From Myotis daubentonii (lineage: Eukaryota; Chordata; Mammalia; Chiroptera; Vespertilionidae), in NCBI RefSeq assembly GCF_963259705.1, contig NC_081844.1, forward strand, positions 39,249,341 through 39,313,340: 64,000 nt of DNA, written 5' to 3'. The notes beneath the pieces are model-generated. The model had not been told where the DNA came from. It made no database searches and saw only the letters and a list, made by a program, of their open reading frames with translations. Position 1 is the stretch's first letter; every line of letters begins with the position of its first letter. Made by a program: the position numbers and the translations under genes. Of the stretch, positions 13,271 through 24,770 are shown piece by piece.

Positions 13271-13303
<33 letters not shown>
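13271..13303 (+). repeat. (TG)n microsatellite
   Basis: About 16 uninterrupted TG units. Confidence 0.98.
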
Positions 13304-13305
<2 letters not shown>

Positions 13306-13357
13306 CATCCTTCAATATGTAAAGCACATGGTAAGTACTTCATATAGACTAGACTCG

Positions 13358-13553
13358 CAGGGGTGGGCAAACTCTTTGACTCGAGGGCCACAATGGGTTC
13401 TTAAACTGGACCGGAGGGCCGGAACAACAGCATGGATGGAGTGTTTGTGTGAACTAATATAAATTCAAAGTAAACATCATTACATAAAAGGGTACAGTCT
13501 TTTTTTTCAATAGTTTTATTCATTTCAAACAGGCCGTAGTTTGCCCACGGCTG
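13358..13553 (+). mobile_element. Non-autonomous hAT transposon (bat nhAT-like MITE)
   Basis: This is a 196-bp element with terminal inverted repeats: CAGGGGTGGGCAAACT on the left and AGTTTGCCCACGGCTG on the right, 14 of 16 positions paired. Subterminal GAGGGCCACAATGGG and GGACCGGAGGGCCGG are typical of hAT MITEs described in vesper bats. The right flank GACTAGAG and the left flank GACTAGAC (13347-13354) are a likely 8-bp target duplication displaced by 3 bases on the left. There is no coding capacity. Confidence 0.85.
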
Positions 13554-13561
13554 GACTAGAG

Positions 13562-15119
13562 CATTTAATATTATTCCATTATCTGCATATCTTGGTTTTC
13601 CAAGGGATGATATCTTGGAAATTTGGGGAAGATTTATTAGTGCGAAGCCTCTTCCCCTCTTCCATTTGAATCTTTGTTATTTCTCTCTCCAGAATTTCCT
13701 CTAACTCCCAAAGGATCATTCTTTTATTGATGAAGACTCTGTAATGGTTAATTGTCCATAATCACACAGCAAGGAAGGGGCAGAGTCAGGATTTTGTACC
13801 CAGATCATTAAAAAGCAAACCAAGCAAGTCCCTCTCCTCCATTACATTTGATGTCTTCCTTTGGGGACTCCCTCTACCCAGTACTTATTCTAGCATGCTT
13901 CCTACCATGGAAGCAATAGGACTACAGAATGGTGGAGAACTGTCAACTGAAAGGCCATTAGAGATACAGTCTCTGTCATCCTCCTTAATGGGGAAGGACA
14001 GAGAAGCTGAGAGGGAAAATCTTGCAAGGACTAGAAGCCATTTCCAGCTTCAGGGCAATTAGTTCTGCATTGCTGTGAGCTTTGGATTAATTTATATTAA
14101 AGTAAAAATCGTAAAATGTTCCGATTACATAACACAAACCTCATAGCATGTTTACTACATAAATTTGTATATACTTTTAAAAGCCAGAAAAGGCATTACG
14201 TAACTTAAAATCCTAGCCCTCGTTTTCTGTAATTTGTCTCTAGGGTACAGACCAGGTTCCTTTTTGCAGAATTCCGAATGTTCTGATGACTCAACAAGTG
14301 GAACTGTTTTGATCTATCTGGACAGTAAGCTGTGGGACCAGCTTGAACCATGTTGGAAAGTAGACAGATAGCATGAAGGTTGCAATAATGTGCAAAATAA
14401 AATTTCTATAACTAGGTAATCTCTTAATAGACCGTCGTATATTAGGCCTGTCAACTGTTTCCACTCATATGGCATGACAGATTTTCTTTCTGCCTTTTCT
14501 CTGTTTCTCAATTTAAACATCATTTAAATGAAAATGAGTTTTAAATTTACTGAAAGACCCAGAAAACCTAGATGAATACAATAGTAAAATGTGTTTTGTA
14601 AGGAAAATGTGAGGTTGAAGCTTTGTGTTCCTGACTTTAACTTAGTGATGTATAAGAGTGGCAAATATAGAATTTACTCACTCTAGTCTCTAGTCTTTAG
14701 GACTAAAGACTCCTTGTTTCTGATTGTAATTCTACTCTGTGGTTCAGTAAGAGTTAGTTGCTTGGCTGGGACTTTACTATCATGAATAACTTTTCTCCCC
14801 AGTAGGGTACTAATTGTTACAAAGACATGTGAGAATAAATGCAGGTTTACTTTTCAAATATTTCCTTTAAGTGTTCTATATATATATATAGGTTTATTCC
14901 TTTGGTTATGACAACTTTACCTAGATCCAGCACTCCAAGTAGAAAGATCAAAGAACTCCGGATTCAAGTCCTCACTGCGGTTATGATCAGCTGTGTTGCC
15001 TTGATAGGTTACTTACCCTCTTGGGACTCAATGTTATTGCTGAATTGGTCTTCCACAAATAAAATGATCTATCTGAAAGTAGAGAAAAGAGAAATAATGT
15101 AAGCAAAACTCAACCATGC
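13562..15119. other. Gene-free stretch with MIR remnants
   Basis: Sequence at 13735-13805 (CACACAGCAAGGAAGGGGCAG, then GGATTTTGTACCCAGATC) looks like the antisense MIR 3' half. Sequence at 14950-15075 (GATTCAAGTCCTCACTGC, then TTACTTACCCTCTTGGGACTCA) looks like a sense MIR. A short inverted repeat, AGTCTTTAG/CTAAAGACT, lies near 14690-14710. No gene was recognised. Confidence 0.5.
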
Positions 15120-15895
15120 CAAGATTTGAACAAGGTACTTCACAGAGGATATTATTCAAATGGACAGTAGCCTTGTGAAGGGCTATAGAGCCCCATTAAT
15201 CATCAGAAAAACCACACAGTGTACATACCATTCTATACCGATTAAAATGGCTAAAATGAAAAAAGATAGCTTCAAATATTTGTGAGGCTGTGGAGCAACT
15301 GGAGCTCTCATGACCTGCTGGTGGGAGTGTCATTTGGCACAATCACTTCGAAAACTACTCAGCATTTTCTATGAAAGTTGAAGATGTGCATCCCTTATGA
15401 CCCAGAAATTCCACTTCTAGGTACACCTGCGACAGAAATGCATAAAAAAGCGCACCAAACGACAAGCATGATTCTATTCAGAACAGCATTATTTGTAGTG
15501 CTGTCCATCAGCCGTAGAATGGATAAATACACTGTGATTCACACAATTGAATACTATATAACTATGAAAAAGAATAAGGATCTGATATGTGCAACGACCC
15601 ACATTACTCTCACAAAGGTAGTTTTGAGCAAAAGAAGATAGAAATAAAAGAGTATCTATTTCATGAGTCCATTTATATATGTTTCCAAAACAGGCAATTT
15701 AAGGTGTTTGAAGAGGATGGTGTAGTGACTTGGAGGGGCCACGAAGCAGGTCTTCTAAGATGCAGGTAATGATCTATTTCTTGATTTGGGTGTGATAACT
15801 TGGGAGTATTTATTTTGTAAAAATTTCATGAGCTGCACATGTACGATTTGTGCACTTTGTGTCTGTATGTAGGACTCCCCTAAAATAATTTAATT
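15120..15895 (+). mobile_element. Old LINE-1 3' region, sense
   Basis: The segment follows the L1 order closely: CATTAATCATCAG, ATGGCTAAAATG, GAGGCTGTGGAGCAACTGGA, GCTGGTGGGAGTGTC, CTTATGACCCAGAAATTCCA, CAGCATTATTTGTAGTG, GAATGGATAAATAC, GAATACTATATAACTATG and TCATGAGTCCATTTATAT. It ends with a GCACTTTGTGTCTGTATG-like tail. These match the end of L1 ORF2 and the 3' UTR. Frameshifts and stops break the frame. The open frames at 15378-15641 and 15587-15769 are fragments of this. Confidence 0.88.
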
Positions 15896-16750
15896 TAAAA
15901 AAACCCTACCAACATTGCCTAAACCACATGGCCCTTCAAACTCGGCCAGGCAGATTCGCTAATGATGACTCAGTGCACAGTGGTCAGTAGATACCAACAT
16001 AGGTTCCATTGCCCACATCGTTTCTCAGTCAGAGAGTACTTTTTCTATTGCTTGCTTAAATGCTCATTTGTGTGTGTGTGTGGTGCTATTAACTCCATGT
16101 ATAATAAACCCCTTAAGGCAATATCCCTAGGATCTTTATTTTTTTCTTCTTTCAGTAATTACCTCTTGTAAGATTGGCTAGTCCTTATCAAAAGTAATTC
16201 AGCGACTCTTCTGTGACAGCTATTACTGGCACCCAGAAAGAGCTGAGATGTTTTGGAAGCAAAGCTTGCCCCACTGTTTGATTTACAGACTCCGTTTTTG
16301 GAAAGCAGTTTGTTTTATTCTTTATATCATTCTATTATTTATATATGGCTTCAGAACAAGTGAAGCATATAGTCTGGTTATTGTCAGGATGTGGAAGAAG
16401 CCAAAACAGTGTGGAAATGTAACTTTGTAAATTCTTTCATGTGACAGTTGTAAGCATGATTTTTCAGAGTGTGTATACAGTGTGCTTGGATATCCTGTCT
16501 CAAGGAAGAGGTGCTGTCACCTTCTAAAAGGAAGAAGAAATAGAATCAGCTCTGGAAGAATGCCAAAGTATGTTAGGGCCACCTCTTGGTAGTGCCAGTT
16601 TATTCAGTTTACAATCTCCTGTGATTCTTAAGACAACATGTCAGAGAAGCTGACCCTGGTGTTCTGAAAGATAATTCTGCTTAGAGAAAAATCTTGATTT
16701 TTGCCCCCCCTCTTTGATTATTGGTTGCATCTTCGTGGCTGAGTAAAAAC
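15896..16750. other. Gene-free stretch, nothing recognised
   Basis: There is a short (TG)n at 16069-16082 and no repeat family or gene that I can name. Confidence 0.55.
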
Positions 16751-16915
16751 AGGGGTTTTAGCCCTGGCTGGTGTTGCTCAGTAGTTGGAGCATCACTTGG
16801 TGCACCAAAGGGTTGTGGGTTTGATTCCTATTCAAGGGATTTGCAGGTTCAATCTCAGGCCCTAGCATTTGCTGGAGGCAACCAATAGCCAATAGATGTG
16901 TCTTTCTCACATCAA

Positions 16916-16981
<66 letters not shown>

Positions 16982-17080
16982 TGTCTCTCCTCCTTCCCTT
17001 CCACCCTTCTGCTCTCTCTAAAAAATCAGTGGAAAAATATCCTCAGGTGAAGATTAATTTAAAAAAAAATAGGGGTTTTA
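16751..17080 (+). mobile_element. VES-type SINE with long (TC)n and 10-bp TSD
   Basis: The tRNA-like head starts GCCCTGGCTGGTGTTGCTCAG, with TGCACCAAAGGGTTGTGGG and a B-box-like GGTTTGATTCC. The CT-rich region has expanded to about 70 bases of TC (16920-16990). The tail includes TCCTCAGGTGAAGATTAA and a run of A. The TSD AGGGGTTTTA is perfect at 16751-16760 and 17071-17080. Confidence 0.93.
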
Positions 17081-18189
17081 CAGGTTGATATGCCAATGTG
17101 GCAGCCATGCAATCAACTGCAAAATACCACAAGTTCGAGAACATCACTGGTGATTGACATTCTTAATAGACTCACTACACTAATAAAATTCTGATTCATC
17201 AAATTTGTGCTTTGTGAACTATTTATAGGTAGATAATAATACTTAATTTTATTACTGATCCTTGTCATATTCTTAACAATGATCTTTCCAAAAACATTTT
17301 TTTAAACCAAAGCAGTCTTCTGCAACACAAAACTACAGAAATTTTAAATCAGAAAATTATGTTGCACATTTATTTAGACTTAAAATCCCCTGTACAAGCT
17401 TAAAAAGACTCAGATTGCGAGAATTTGAAAACAAAACTACCTAGCCGAAATGCCATCTTGTGTTATTCTCTTATGCCAGATGGACCACAACTATGGGCTT
17501 ACTGTAAATATTCCGTTTCCTTGCAAAAATCATTTCATCGTCAATGTTCCCAACAGATGCAATGCGTTTCCATTTCTTTGTGAATTCTAAATAATGAGCA
17601 CAGGTAAACCTTTGAGGTTCAGCTTGGCTTGAACCAGGATCCACATGATTAAATGCTTATTCAAAACTCTTTCATCTAAAAGTCTTACAAGAAGGCTTGT
17701 TTTTGTTTTACTGCCTTCCTTAAAGTGTTTCAGTCTTTCCAGTTTGACTTCCATCTCATACCAAAAGGTGAAAAGACATTGGAAATGATTGCTCTCCCAG
17801 TGAATTTCAAAAGAAGTTCTGGGTTTAATTTTGAATAAACATTTGGCTTTGTTTTCAATTTTCTAAACCTGGATGGCTCAGTCTTTTGAGGTCTCCTTAT
17901 AAGAGATATATTTTTATCATTCTGATGGTAACTACCTTTGCAAAATGAATGGGAGAATTGAGTCAATTATTCACATAGTTCAAGCTAGAAGGTCATTTTG
18001 TTTTAATTATATAAGTATTTCATGAAACTGAGGATTTCGGGAGGACCTGTCTTTTGATAATTGCTCTAATTCTTCCCTTGGCATGGACGTAATTTGTGTT
18101 GCTGATCAAATTGTTAAATATATTTTTAATTTTAATTTCTCTCATCTGGGCTAAAAATACAATATAGGGAAAGCTTGGAAAACCTTGAG
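17081..18189. other. Gene-free stretch, nothing recognised
   Basis: AT-rich sequence with no gene or repeat that I can name. A 78-codon minus-strand frame at 17730-17966 has no recognisable domain. Confidence 0.55.
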
Positions 18190-18397
18190 TAAAAAACTAT
18201 GCTCCTATTTTTTTCAACTTTTTAAAAAATGTTTTTATTGATTTTAGAGGGAGAGAGAGAAACATTGATCGGTTGCCTTCCATACACACCTAGACTGGGA
18301 TTGAACCATAACCTGGGCATGTGCCCTGAATGGGAATCGAACCAACAACCTTTTGGTGCACAGGACGACACTCAACCGAGCAACAACAGCCAGGGCA
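18190..18397 (-). mobile_element. VES-type SINE, minus strand
   Basis: Reading + strand, an A-rich tail complement and TTTTTATTGATTTTAGAG open the element. Then come GAAACATTGATCGG, GTGCCCTGAATGGGAATCGA and the head complement CTCAACCGAGCAACAACAGC. The family is clear. The B-box complement GGGAATCGAACC is intact. Confidence 0.9.
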
Positions 18398-18454
18398 GGA
18401 GGCTCAATTTTTGAATAAATTAAATGCTTCTGATTCTATTGAAATGCATACATG

Positions 18455-18758
18455 TATTTCTTCTATTCTTTAAAAATTTTTCAATTGATCTTTAGAGAGA
18501 GAGGAAGGGAGAGGGATAGAGAGAGACATCTTTTTAAAATATATTTTTATTGATTTCAGCAAGAAAGGGAGAGGCAGAGAGGGATTGAAACATCAATGAT
18601 AAGAGAGGATCATTGATTGGCTGCCTCCTGAACACACGCCACTGGGATAGAGCCCTGAACCCGGGCATGTGCCCTGACCAGGAATCAAACTAGTGACCTC
18701 TTGGTTCATGGATCGACAATCAAGCACTGAGCCACACCAGCTGGGCTATTTCTTCTAT
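18455..18758 (-). mobile_element. VES-type SINE with doubled 3' tail, 12-bp TSD
   Basis: A complete SINE body (18531-18746, minus strand) is preceded on the + strand by a second copy of the SINE tail (18467-18530, including AATTGATCTTTAGAGAGAGA). The TSD TATTTCTTCTAT at 18455-18466 and 18747-18758 encloses both parts. They therefore appear to have inserted as one unit, or a SINE landed in the tail of an earlier copy. Confidence 0.88.
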
Positions 18759-18904
18759 GTTTTAGAAAATAAAAAATAAAAACCTTAAAAGTTTACAAGT
18801 GATATGAAGCACCTACAATGTGGTGGCGCAATGCTAGGTGCTAAGCACACAAAGGCGTAGGGAGAACCTTGTTTCCTCATGGGCTGGTGGCTTCAGGTTC
18901 GCAG

Positions 18905-19698
<794 letters not shown>

Positions 19699-19739
19699 TC
19701 ATCAATTCTTTCCTTTAAAAGACAAAATATGATACACTT

Positions 19740-19979
19740 TGTTTAATTTCTCGTTTCTTTTAAATATATTTTTATTGATTTCAGAGAGAGGAGGGAAAGG
19801 AAGAGATAGAAACATCAATGATGAGAGAGAATCATTGATTGGCTGCCTCCTGCACAACCCCTGTGGGGGATCAAACCCACAATCTGGGCATGTGCCCTGA
19901 CCAAGAATCAAACCATGATCTCCTGGTTCATGGGTCGATGCGCAACCACTGAGCAACGCTGGCCAGGCATGTTTAATTT
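19740..19979 (-). mobile_element. VES-type SINE, minus strand, 10-bp TSD
   Basis: The + strand reads tail complement (TTTTAAATATATTTTTATTG), ATTTCAGAGAGAGG, GGCTGCCTCCTGCAC, GTGCCCTGACCAAGAATCAA and the head complement ending GCTGGCCAGGCA. The TSD TGTTTAATTT is found at 19740-19749 and 19970-19979. It lies immediately upstream of the KLF relic in the relic's orientation. Confidence 0.93.
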
Positions 19980-20999
19980 TTTCAAATCAACTCTAACATG
20001 CTCTTACATTGGAGGGACATTTTTTTTCTTATTCTGATTATTTCATTGGGTTTCTTTTCTTTTTTGGCTTCATAAATATATTTTATTCATTGGGTTTCTT
20101 TTAAATATATTGATGGTCAATTATTTCCCTGCCATAGTAAATATGAAGTTTTCTAGTTTCAGGAGCTCTAAGTAATCTTTGTTAGTATTTCAGTTATTCA
20201 TAATATCCCCCATTCAATGTTCAGACACTAATATTTCAGGACAATGACTTTAATTTTGTATCACTTTGGCAATGAAAATATACAACATGATAGAAATTCA
20301 TTCATAAAAAAAATTATAAGATGCCAATAAAAGTTGATTTCAAGGACAAATAACTAAAACAAATGTTTTGATTAAGAATCGGAAAGAGGGATGAAGAAAT
20401 AAATGTTTGTATCCCATAGCGTGTCAAATAAAATTCTTACTTCAGTCCTGTGAAGTTCTAAACAGCCCAGTCATAAAGTGCTAGGATGTGTTTCCTCAGT
20501 GTTGAAACGTAGATATTTTACCCTAATGGAAAAAATTCCACTGGTGATATGAATTCTTGAACTTAAGGATAAACGGTAAGCTATAAAACCTCTAAAGATG
20601 ATGAGCCAGTTAGGCATTTAGACTAAATAAACACTTTGAGGATGGTTCGTGGAATGCAGCAATCAAAAGATTTCCATTGCTTCACTTGGGAGTTGGATGT
20701 CTTTTCAGTAATTCTAAAGACAGCCACTCATACCCATCACATAAATCAACCTCAACAGTAAATTCCTCCTCTCTTCCAATTATGGTTGTTAAGAGTTATC
20801 TGTTACTTTGGAGTCATGTTTATTTTTGTTCAAATAAACAAGGAGAACTGTACTTGGTATCTTTTCATGGTGTTATGCCAATTAGTGATAATGGGATAAT
20901 AATATCACTGTAATGAATCACAATATTTATTTTTTAGCTTTTACACTATGACCTCACAGATCTGCATGCTATTTATGATGAGATGATAATGTAATATTT
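19980..20999. other. Gene-free stretch, nothing recognised
   Basis: There is a local repeat of TTTCATTGGGTTTCTTTT/TTCATTGGGTTTCTTTT at about 20040-20102. Nothing else is assignable. Confidence 0.55.
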
Positions 21000-21503
21000 A
21001 TCATTTATTGAGCATTTACTATATACGAAGTACTATGCTTAGAACTTTATATATATTTCCTCATTTAATTCTCACAGCAATCTTATAGATTGGTACTTTT
21101 ATTTCATTTAATAATTAATTTTATTTTATCCTCACCCGAGGATATTTTTCCATTGATTTTTAGGGAAAGTGGAAGAGAGAGGGAAAGACAAAGAGAAACA
21201 TCGATGTGAGAGAAATACATGGATTGGTTGCCTCCTGCATGAGCCCTGACCAGGGCCCAGGCCAGGGAGGAGCCGGCAACCAAGGTACATGCCCTTGACT
21301 GGAATCGAACCTGGGACCCTTTGGTCCACAGGTTGATGCTCTATCCATTGAGCTACACCAGCTAGGGGGGTACTTTTATATATCAGAATTTAAGTAATAT
21401 TTCAATGGTACACCATATGACAGTGGCCAATCCAAGATTTGAACTTGGGTGGTGCATTTGATTCTTTCACCTATGCTCTTAATCACCACGTTATACTGCC
21501 TCA
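21000..21503 (-). mobile_element. MIR SINE (antisense), split by a VES SINE
   Basis: The left part (21000-21092) reads ATTTATTGAGCATTTACTAT, then CCTCATTTAATTCTCACAGC. The right part (21380-21503) reads GTGGCCAATCCAAGATTTGA, then CTCTTAATCACCACGTTATA. Together they cover most of an antisense MIR. The intervening 276 bases are a younger SINE with its own target duplication. Confidence 0.88.
21092..21379 (-). mobile_element. VES-type SINE inserted in a MIR, 11-bp TSD
   Basis: The minus-strand SINE carries the B-box complement GGAATCGAACC and the A-box-region complement CTCTATCCATTGAGC. The + strand left end holds ATCCTCACCCGAGGATA, a tail type shared with other copies. The TSD GGTACTTTTAT is perfect at 21092-21102 and 21369-21379, which dates this insertion after the MIR. 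Confidence 0.94.
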
Positions 21504-22186
21504 TAACTGTACCATTCTTGGCTGATTGAGAATCCAAGAATTAAATAGAAAGGTTTAGAAATTTTATCAATGGGGCTAAAGGCCTGGGGAGAAAAATGAG
21601 AGAGAAGACAGAAGGGAAAATGAGAAGTAGTTTCCAGATTTCCTGAGCTATGCTAGTGACTTCCATTCATCCATTCCTGAGTTATACTAGAATGGTCTTG
21701 ATGCAGGAGTCCTTTTGGACTTCCCCTAAACCATGTATGAAATATGCCAGCACTCTGAATATAGACTGGGGCAGAAGTCTCCTCCTGCCTTGGAAGGAGT
21801 GAAGGTGGCATAGCTATGACTAAATGTTTCCATTCTTGGATCTCTCCATATTTATGAGATGTGGTCGGTGGAGGTTAGGGTTCCAACAGCATTTACTCTT
21901 GGAGAGAGCCTGTATGACACCCCCCTTTACTGGCAATTGGCACTCTTTCTAATGTAAATAGAAGAAAAGAGGTGCTCACCCATCTGAGGACTTTAGTTTT
22001 TCCTATTCTGGAGGTCTTCATTTCTTTCAGTCTTTCATTTATAGAACTCCTTGCTTTGACGGAAAACAATAGCAAAAGCCTCCACTAGTGACTGTATAAT
22101 CTCCAGTATGATTATGTAATTAGAGAATGTTCATGCTATGGTATATTTTATTGACTTTCTAGCAGTTTATTATTGTTGCTCATCTA
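21504..22186. other. Gene-free stretch, nothing recognised
   Basis: No coding or repeat signal that I can name. Confidence 0.55.
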
Positions 22187-22624
22187 TGATGAGTCCCCTT
22201 ATCCACAGTTTCGTTTTCCATGGTTTCAGTAACCCATAGTCAACTGTGGTCCGAAAATATTACATTTAAAGTTCCATAAATAAACAATTCATAAGTTTTA
22301 AATTGCAAGCTGTTATGAGTAGCATGATGAAATCTTCATCTCAATCAGTGCTGTCCAGGACATGATTCATCCTTTTGTCCAGCGTATCCACACAGTATAT
22401 GCTCCCTGCCCATTAGTCACTTACTAGCCACCTCAGGTATCAGATTGACTGTCATGGCATCATAATGCTTGTGATCAGGTAACCCTTATTTTAGCTAATT
22501 ATACCCCAAAACACAAGAGTGATGCTGGCATTTTGGATATGCCAAAGAGAAGCCATAAAGCCTTCCATTAAATGAATAATTAGGCATAAACATAGCATAT
22601 AAGCATAGCATATAAATATATATG

Positions 22625-22833
22625 GTTCGCCGAGACCGGTTTGGCTCAGTGGATAGAGCGTCGGCCTGCGGACTGAAAGGTCCCAGGTTCGATTCCGGTC
22701 AGGGGCATGTACCTGGGTTTCGGGCACATCCCCAGTGGGGAGTGTGCAGGAGGCAGCTGATCGATGTTTCTCTCTCATCGATGTTTCTAACTCTCTATCT
22801 CTCTCCCTTTCTCTCTGTAAAAAATCAATAAAA

Positions 22834-22838
<5 letters not shown>
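22625..22838 (+). mobile_element. VES-type SINE inside the Tigger
   Basis: This is a complete head with A box TGGCTCAGTGG and B box GGTTCGATTCC, body, and AATCAATAAAAATATATT tail. It is close in sequence to the copy at 4502-4723. The tail runs into a long (AT)n, which obscures the target duplication. Confidence 0.94.

Positions 22839-22899
<61 letters not shown>
22839..22899. repeat. (AT)n microsatellite at a SINE tail
   Basis: About 30 AT units directly follow the SINE tail, consistent with expansion of the A-rich tail. Confidence 0.98.
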
Positions 22900-22901
<2 letters not shown>

Positions 22902-23161
22902 TCAGTACTGGGAATATACCCACAGTTTCAGGCATCCACTAGGGGTTTAGAATTTATTCCCTAACATAAGGGGAGACTAGTTTAAATTATAATTTAAAAA
23001 TTAATTTAGTGCCCTACCCGGTTTGGCTCAGTGGATAGAGCATCAGTCTGCGGACTGAAGGGTTCCAGGTTCGATTCCGGTCAAGGGCATGTACCTTGGT
23101 TGTGGGCACATACCCAGTAGGAGGTGTGCAGGAAGCAGCTGATAGATGTTTCTCTCTAATC

Positions 23162-23890
23162 CAGGGGTAGGCAATCTTTTTGTGAGTGCGTGCCAAAACC
23201 AGCAAAACCTCTGACTGAAAATTCTTCTGCGTGCCAACCCTAATTTTTTGAGAACATGTTACACCTACTTGATATTTTGTAAGGTGTAGGTATGTGAAGA
23301 ACCTTGAAGAAATAATAAAATTCATTTGAGCGACAAAAACACAGTATATGATGATGAAAAATACATTTATTTTTTAATGTATACACGTACACTGATAGTC
23401 CGACAGAAAACTTTGACTCTGTTTGATATTATCAGTGGGACTTTTGCTGCTGCATCACTGATGACAGAGATTTTACATCAGGTTTATATTTCGTGACCTT
23501 CAGAGATATGCACGAGCTACTACTTTCATCCGTCAGGCTACTCCTATTATGAGACTTAACAAAATTCATCACTGAGAACAAAGATTCACAGCGTATGTGG
23601 AGGAAACCAAAACACTGGTCGGATCTAGGAAGGCAGGGAGAGTTAAGGCAGAGGCATAGAAATTGCTCTTCCCCTCTCTCATCAATCCATGTCTGTAGTC
23701 TTTAAGATAACTTGTTATGTAAAATTATTTATTTATCTAAGATGCAACTACACTGAATTTATCTGAAAATAAAAAAGTCAATATTAAGAAAAAAGTTGTA
23801 AATGGAAGATTATAAGAGAGGGTTTCATGTTCCAGCAAAAGTTACTGGTGTGCCATGTTTGGCACGCATGCCAGGGGTTGCCCACCCCTG
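23162..23890 (-). mobile_element. hAT DNA transposon, internally deleted, 8-bp TSD
   Basis: The terminal inverted repeats CAGGGGTAGGCAA (left) and TTGCCCACCCCTG (right) differ at one position. The 8-bp target duplication is CTCTAATC (23154-23161) and CTCTAATT (23891-23898), as expected for hAT. The minus strand keeps the C-terminal end of the transposase (23432-23701). The 5' part of the gene is missing. GTGCCA and GCGTGCCA repeats sit near both ends. Confidence 0.93.
23432..23701 (-). pseudogene. hAT transposase C-terminal fragment
   Basis: Eighty-nine open codons end at TGA (23432-23434). They begin after an in-frame TAA (23702-23704) and have no plausible start. Motifs of the hAT C-terminal dimerisation region can be read in order: CESLFSVMNFVKS, then RSSLTDE, LKVTKYKPD and a terminal QQQKSH. 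The same arrangement occurs in transposases related to the GTF2IRD2/ZBED5 group of domesticated hAT proteins. The RNase H-like catalytic core and the BED finger are absent, so the piece cannot be an active transposase. Confidence 0.85.
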
Positions 23891-23974
23891 CTCTAATTGA
23901 TGTTTCTAACTCTCTGTCCTTCTCTTCCTCTCTGTAAAAAAATAAATAAAATATATACTAAAAATTAATTTAGT

Positions 23975-24408
23975 AGAGAGATCTTTTGTTAAGATTCTGT
24001 AGAATCATAAAACATCTTCTGGTTATGTCTTAAGAAATCAAATTTTAATCTACATTTATTCTTTCCCTTTTTATATTTCTAACAAAAGTGTGAAATATTT
24101 AAAAAGATGTTGCTAGAAATGCTAGAATTATAGGATCCAAAAATATTTATTGACTTTCATATATGCTATAGCAACATAATTTAGAAAAAAGGTCTCTGTT
24201 CAATTCAGTAATCAGATGGAGGTAGTGACTCATAATAGATGATCAACAATCATAAACTACTCAAAAATCAATAAAATATTACATAGCACGAACATTCTCT
24301 AATTACATAATCATTTATAGTGTTGATCTTGTTTTGAACCAAATTTAGCTAAGCAAGGACTTTGTATTAATTGACTATAATTCAATGTAGCAGAAGTTGT
24401 ATGTACTT
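23975..24408. other. Gene-free stretch, nothing recognised
   Basis: AT-rich, without a recognisable element. Confidence 0.5.
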
Positions 24409-24671
24409 AATATATACATTATTTATTTTTTCGTTCTTACCAAGGATATTTTTTACATTGATTTTTATAGTGGAAGGGAGGGAGGAAGGAAAGAGAAAGA
24501 AACAACATTGATGTGTGAGAGACATTCATTGGTTGCCCCCAGTACGTGCCCCAACCAGGGTGGGGTATTGAACCTGCAACCCAGGTATGTGATAGGGAAT
24601 CGAACCTGCGACATTTTAGTGGTGGGCCAATGCTCTAACCACTGAGAACACCAGCCAGGGCAATATATACA
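24409..24671 (-). mobile_element. VES-type SINE, minus strand, 10-bp TSD
   Basis: The + strand shows CCAAGGATATTTTTTACATTG, GGTTGCCCCCAGTACGTGCC, GGGAATCGAACCTGCGAC and the head complement GAACACCAGCCAGGGC. The TSD AATATATACA is at 24409-24418 and 24662-24671. Confidence 0.92.
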
Positions 24672-24770
24672 ATTTTGAAGTGGCAATTGTTGGATTGACT
24701 CTAGATGTTGTAGTTTAATATTCTTTTGTATAAAACTGGAGATATTGATTGGGGCGAAAGTTAGGGACCT

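Larger units (their letters stand above)
22187..22980 (+). mobile_element. Tigger-type DNA transposon, internally deleted, split by a SINE
   Basis: The left end, GAGTCCCCTTATCCACAGTTTCG, and the right end, CATAAGGGGAGACTAG, are inverted copies of the Tigger terminal repeat (TcMar-Tigger). The left half follows the Tigger 5' sequence, including AATAAACAATTCATAAGTTTTAAATTG and GTCCAGCGTATCCACACAGT. It enters the start of the transposase at about 22505-22585, where PKHKSDAG and MPKRSHKA can be read before a stop. The rest of the transposase is deleted. GTTTCAGGCATCCACTAGGGG (22925-22945) belongs to the right end. Confidence 0.85.
22996..23974 (+). mobile_element. VES-type SINE split by a hAT transposon, 15-bp TSD
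   Basis: The head and body run from 23011 to 23161 (A and B boxes intact) and the 3' part from 23891 to 23959. The TSD AAAAATTAATTTAGT is perfect at 22996-23010 and 23960-23974. The interruption is the hAT element at 23162-23890. Confidence 0.94.

Noticed and set aside
13271..13462. 63-codon frame starting with C and V alternation
   Set aside because: A translated (TG)n repeat continued into the hAT MITE.
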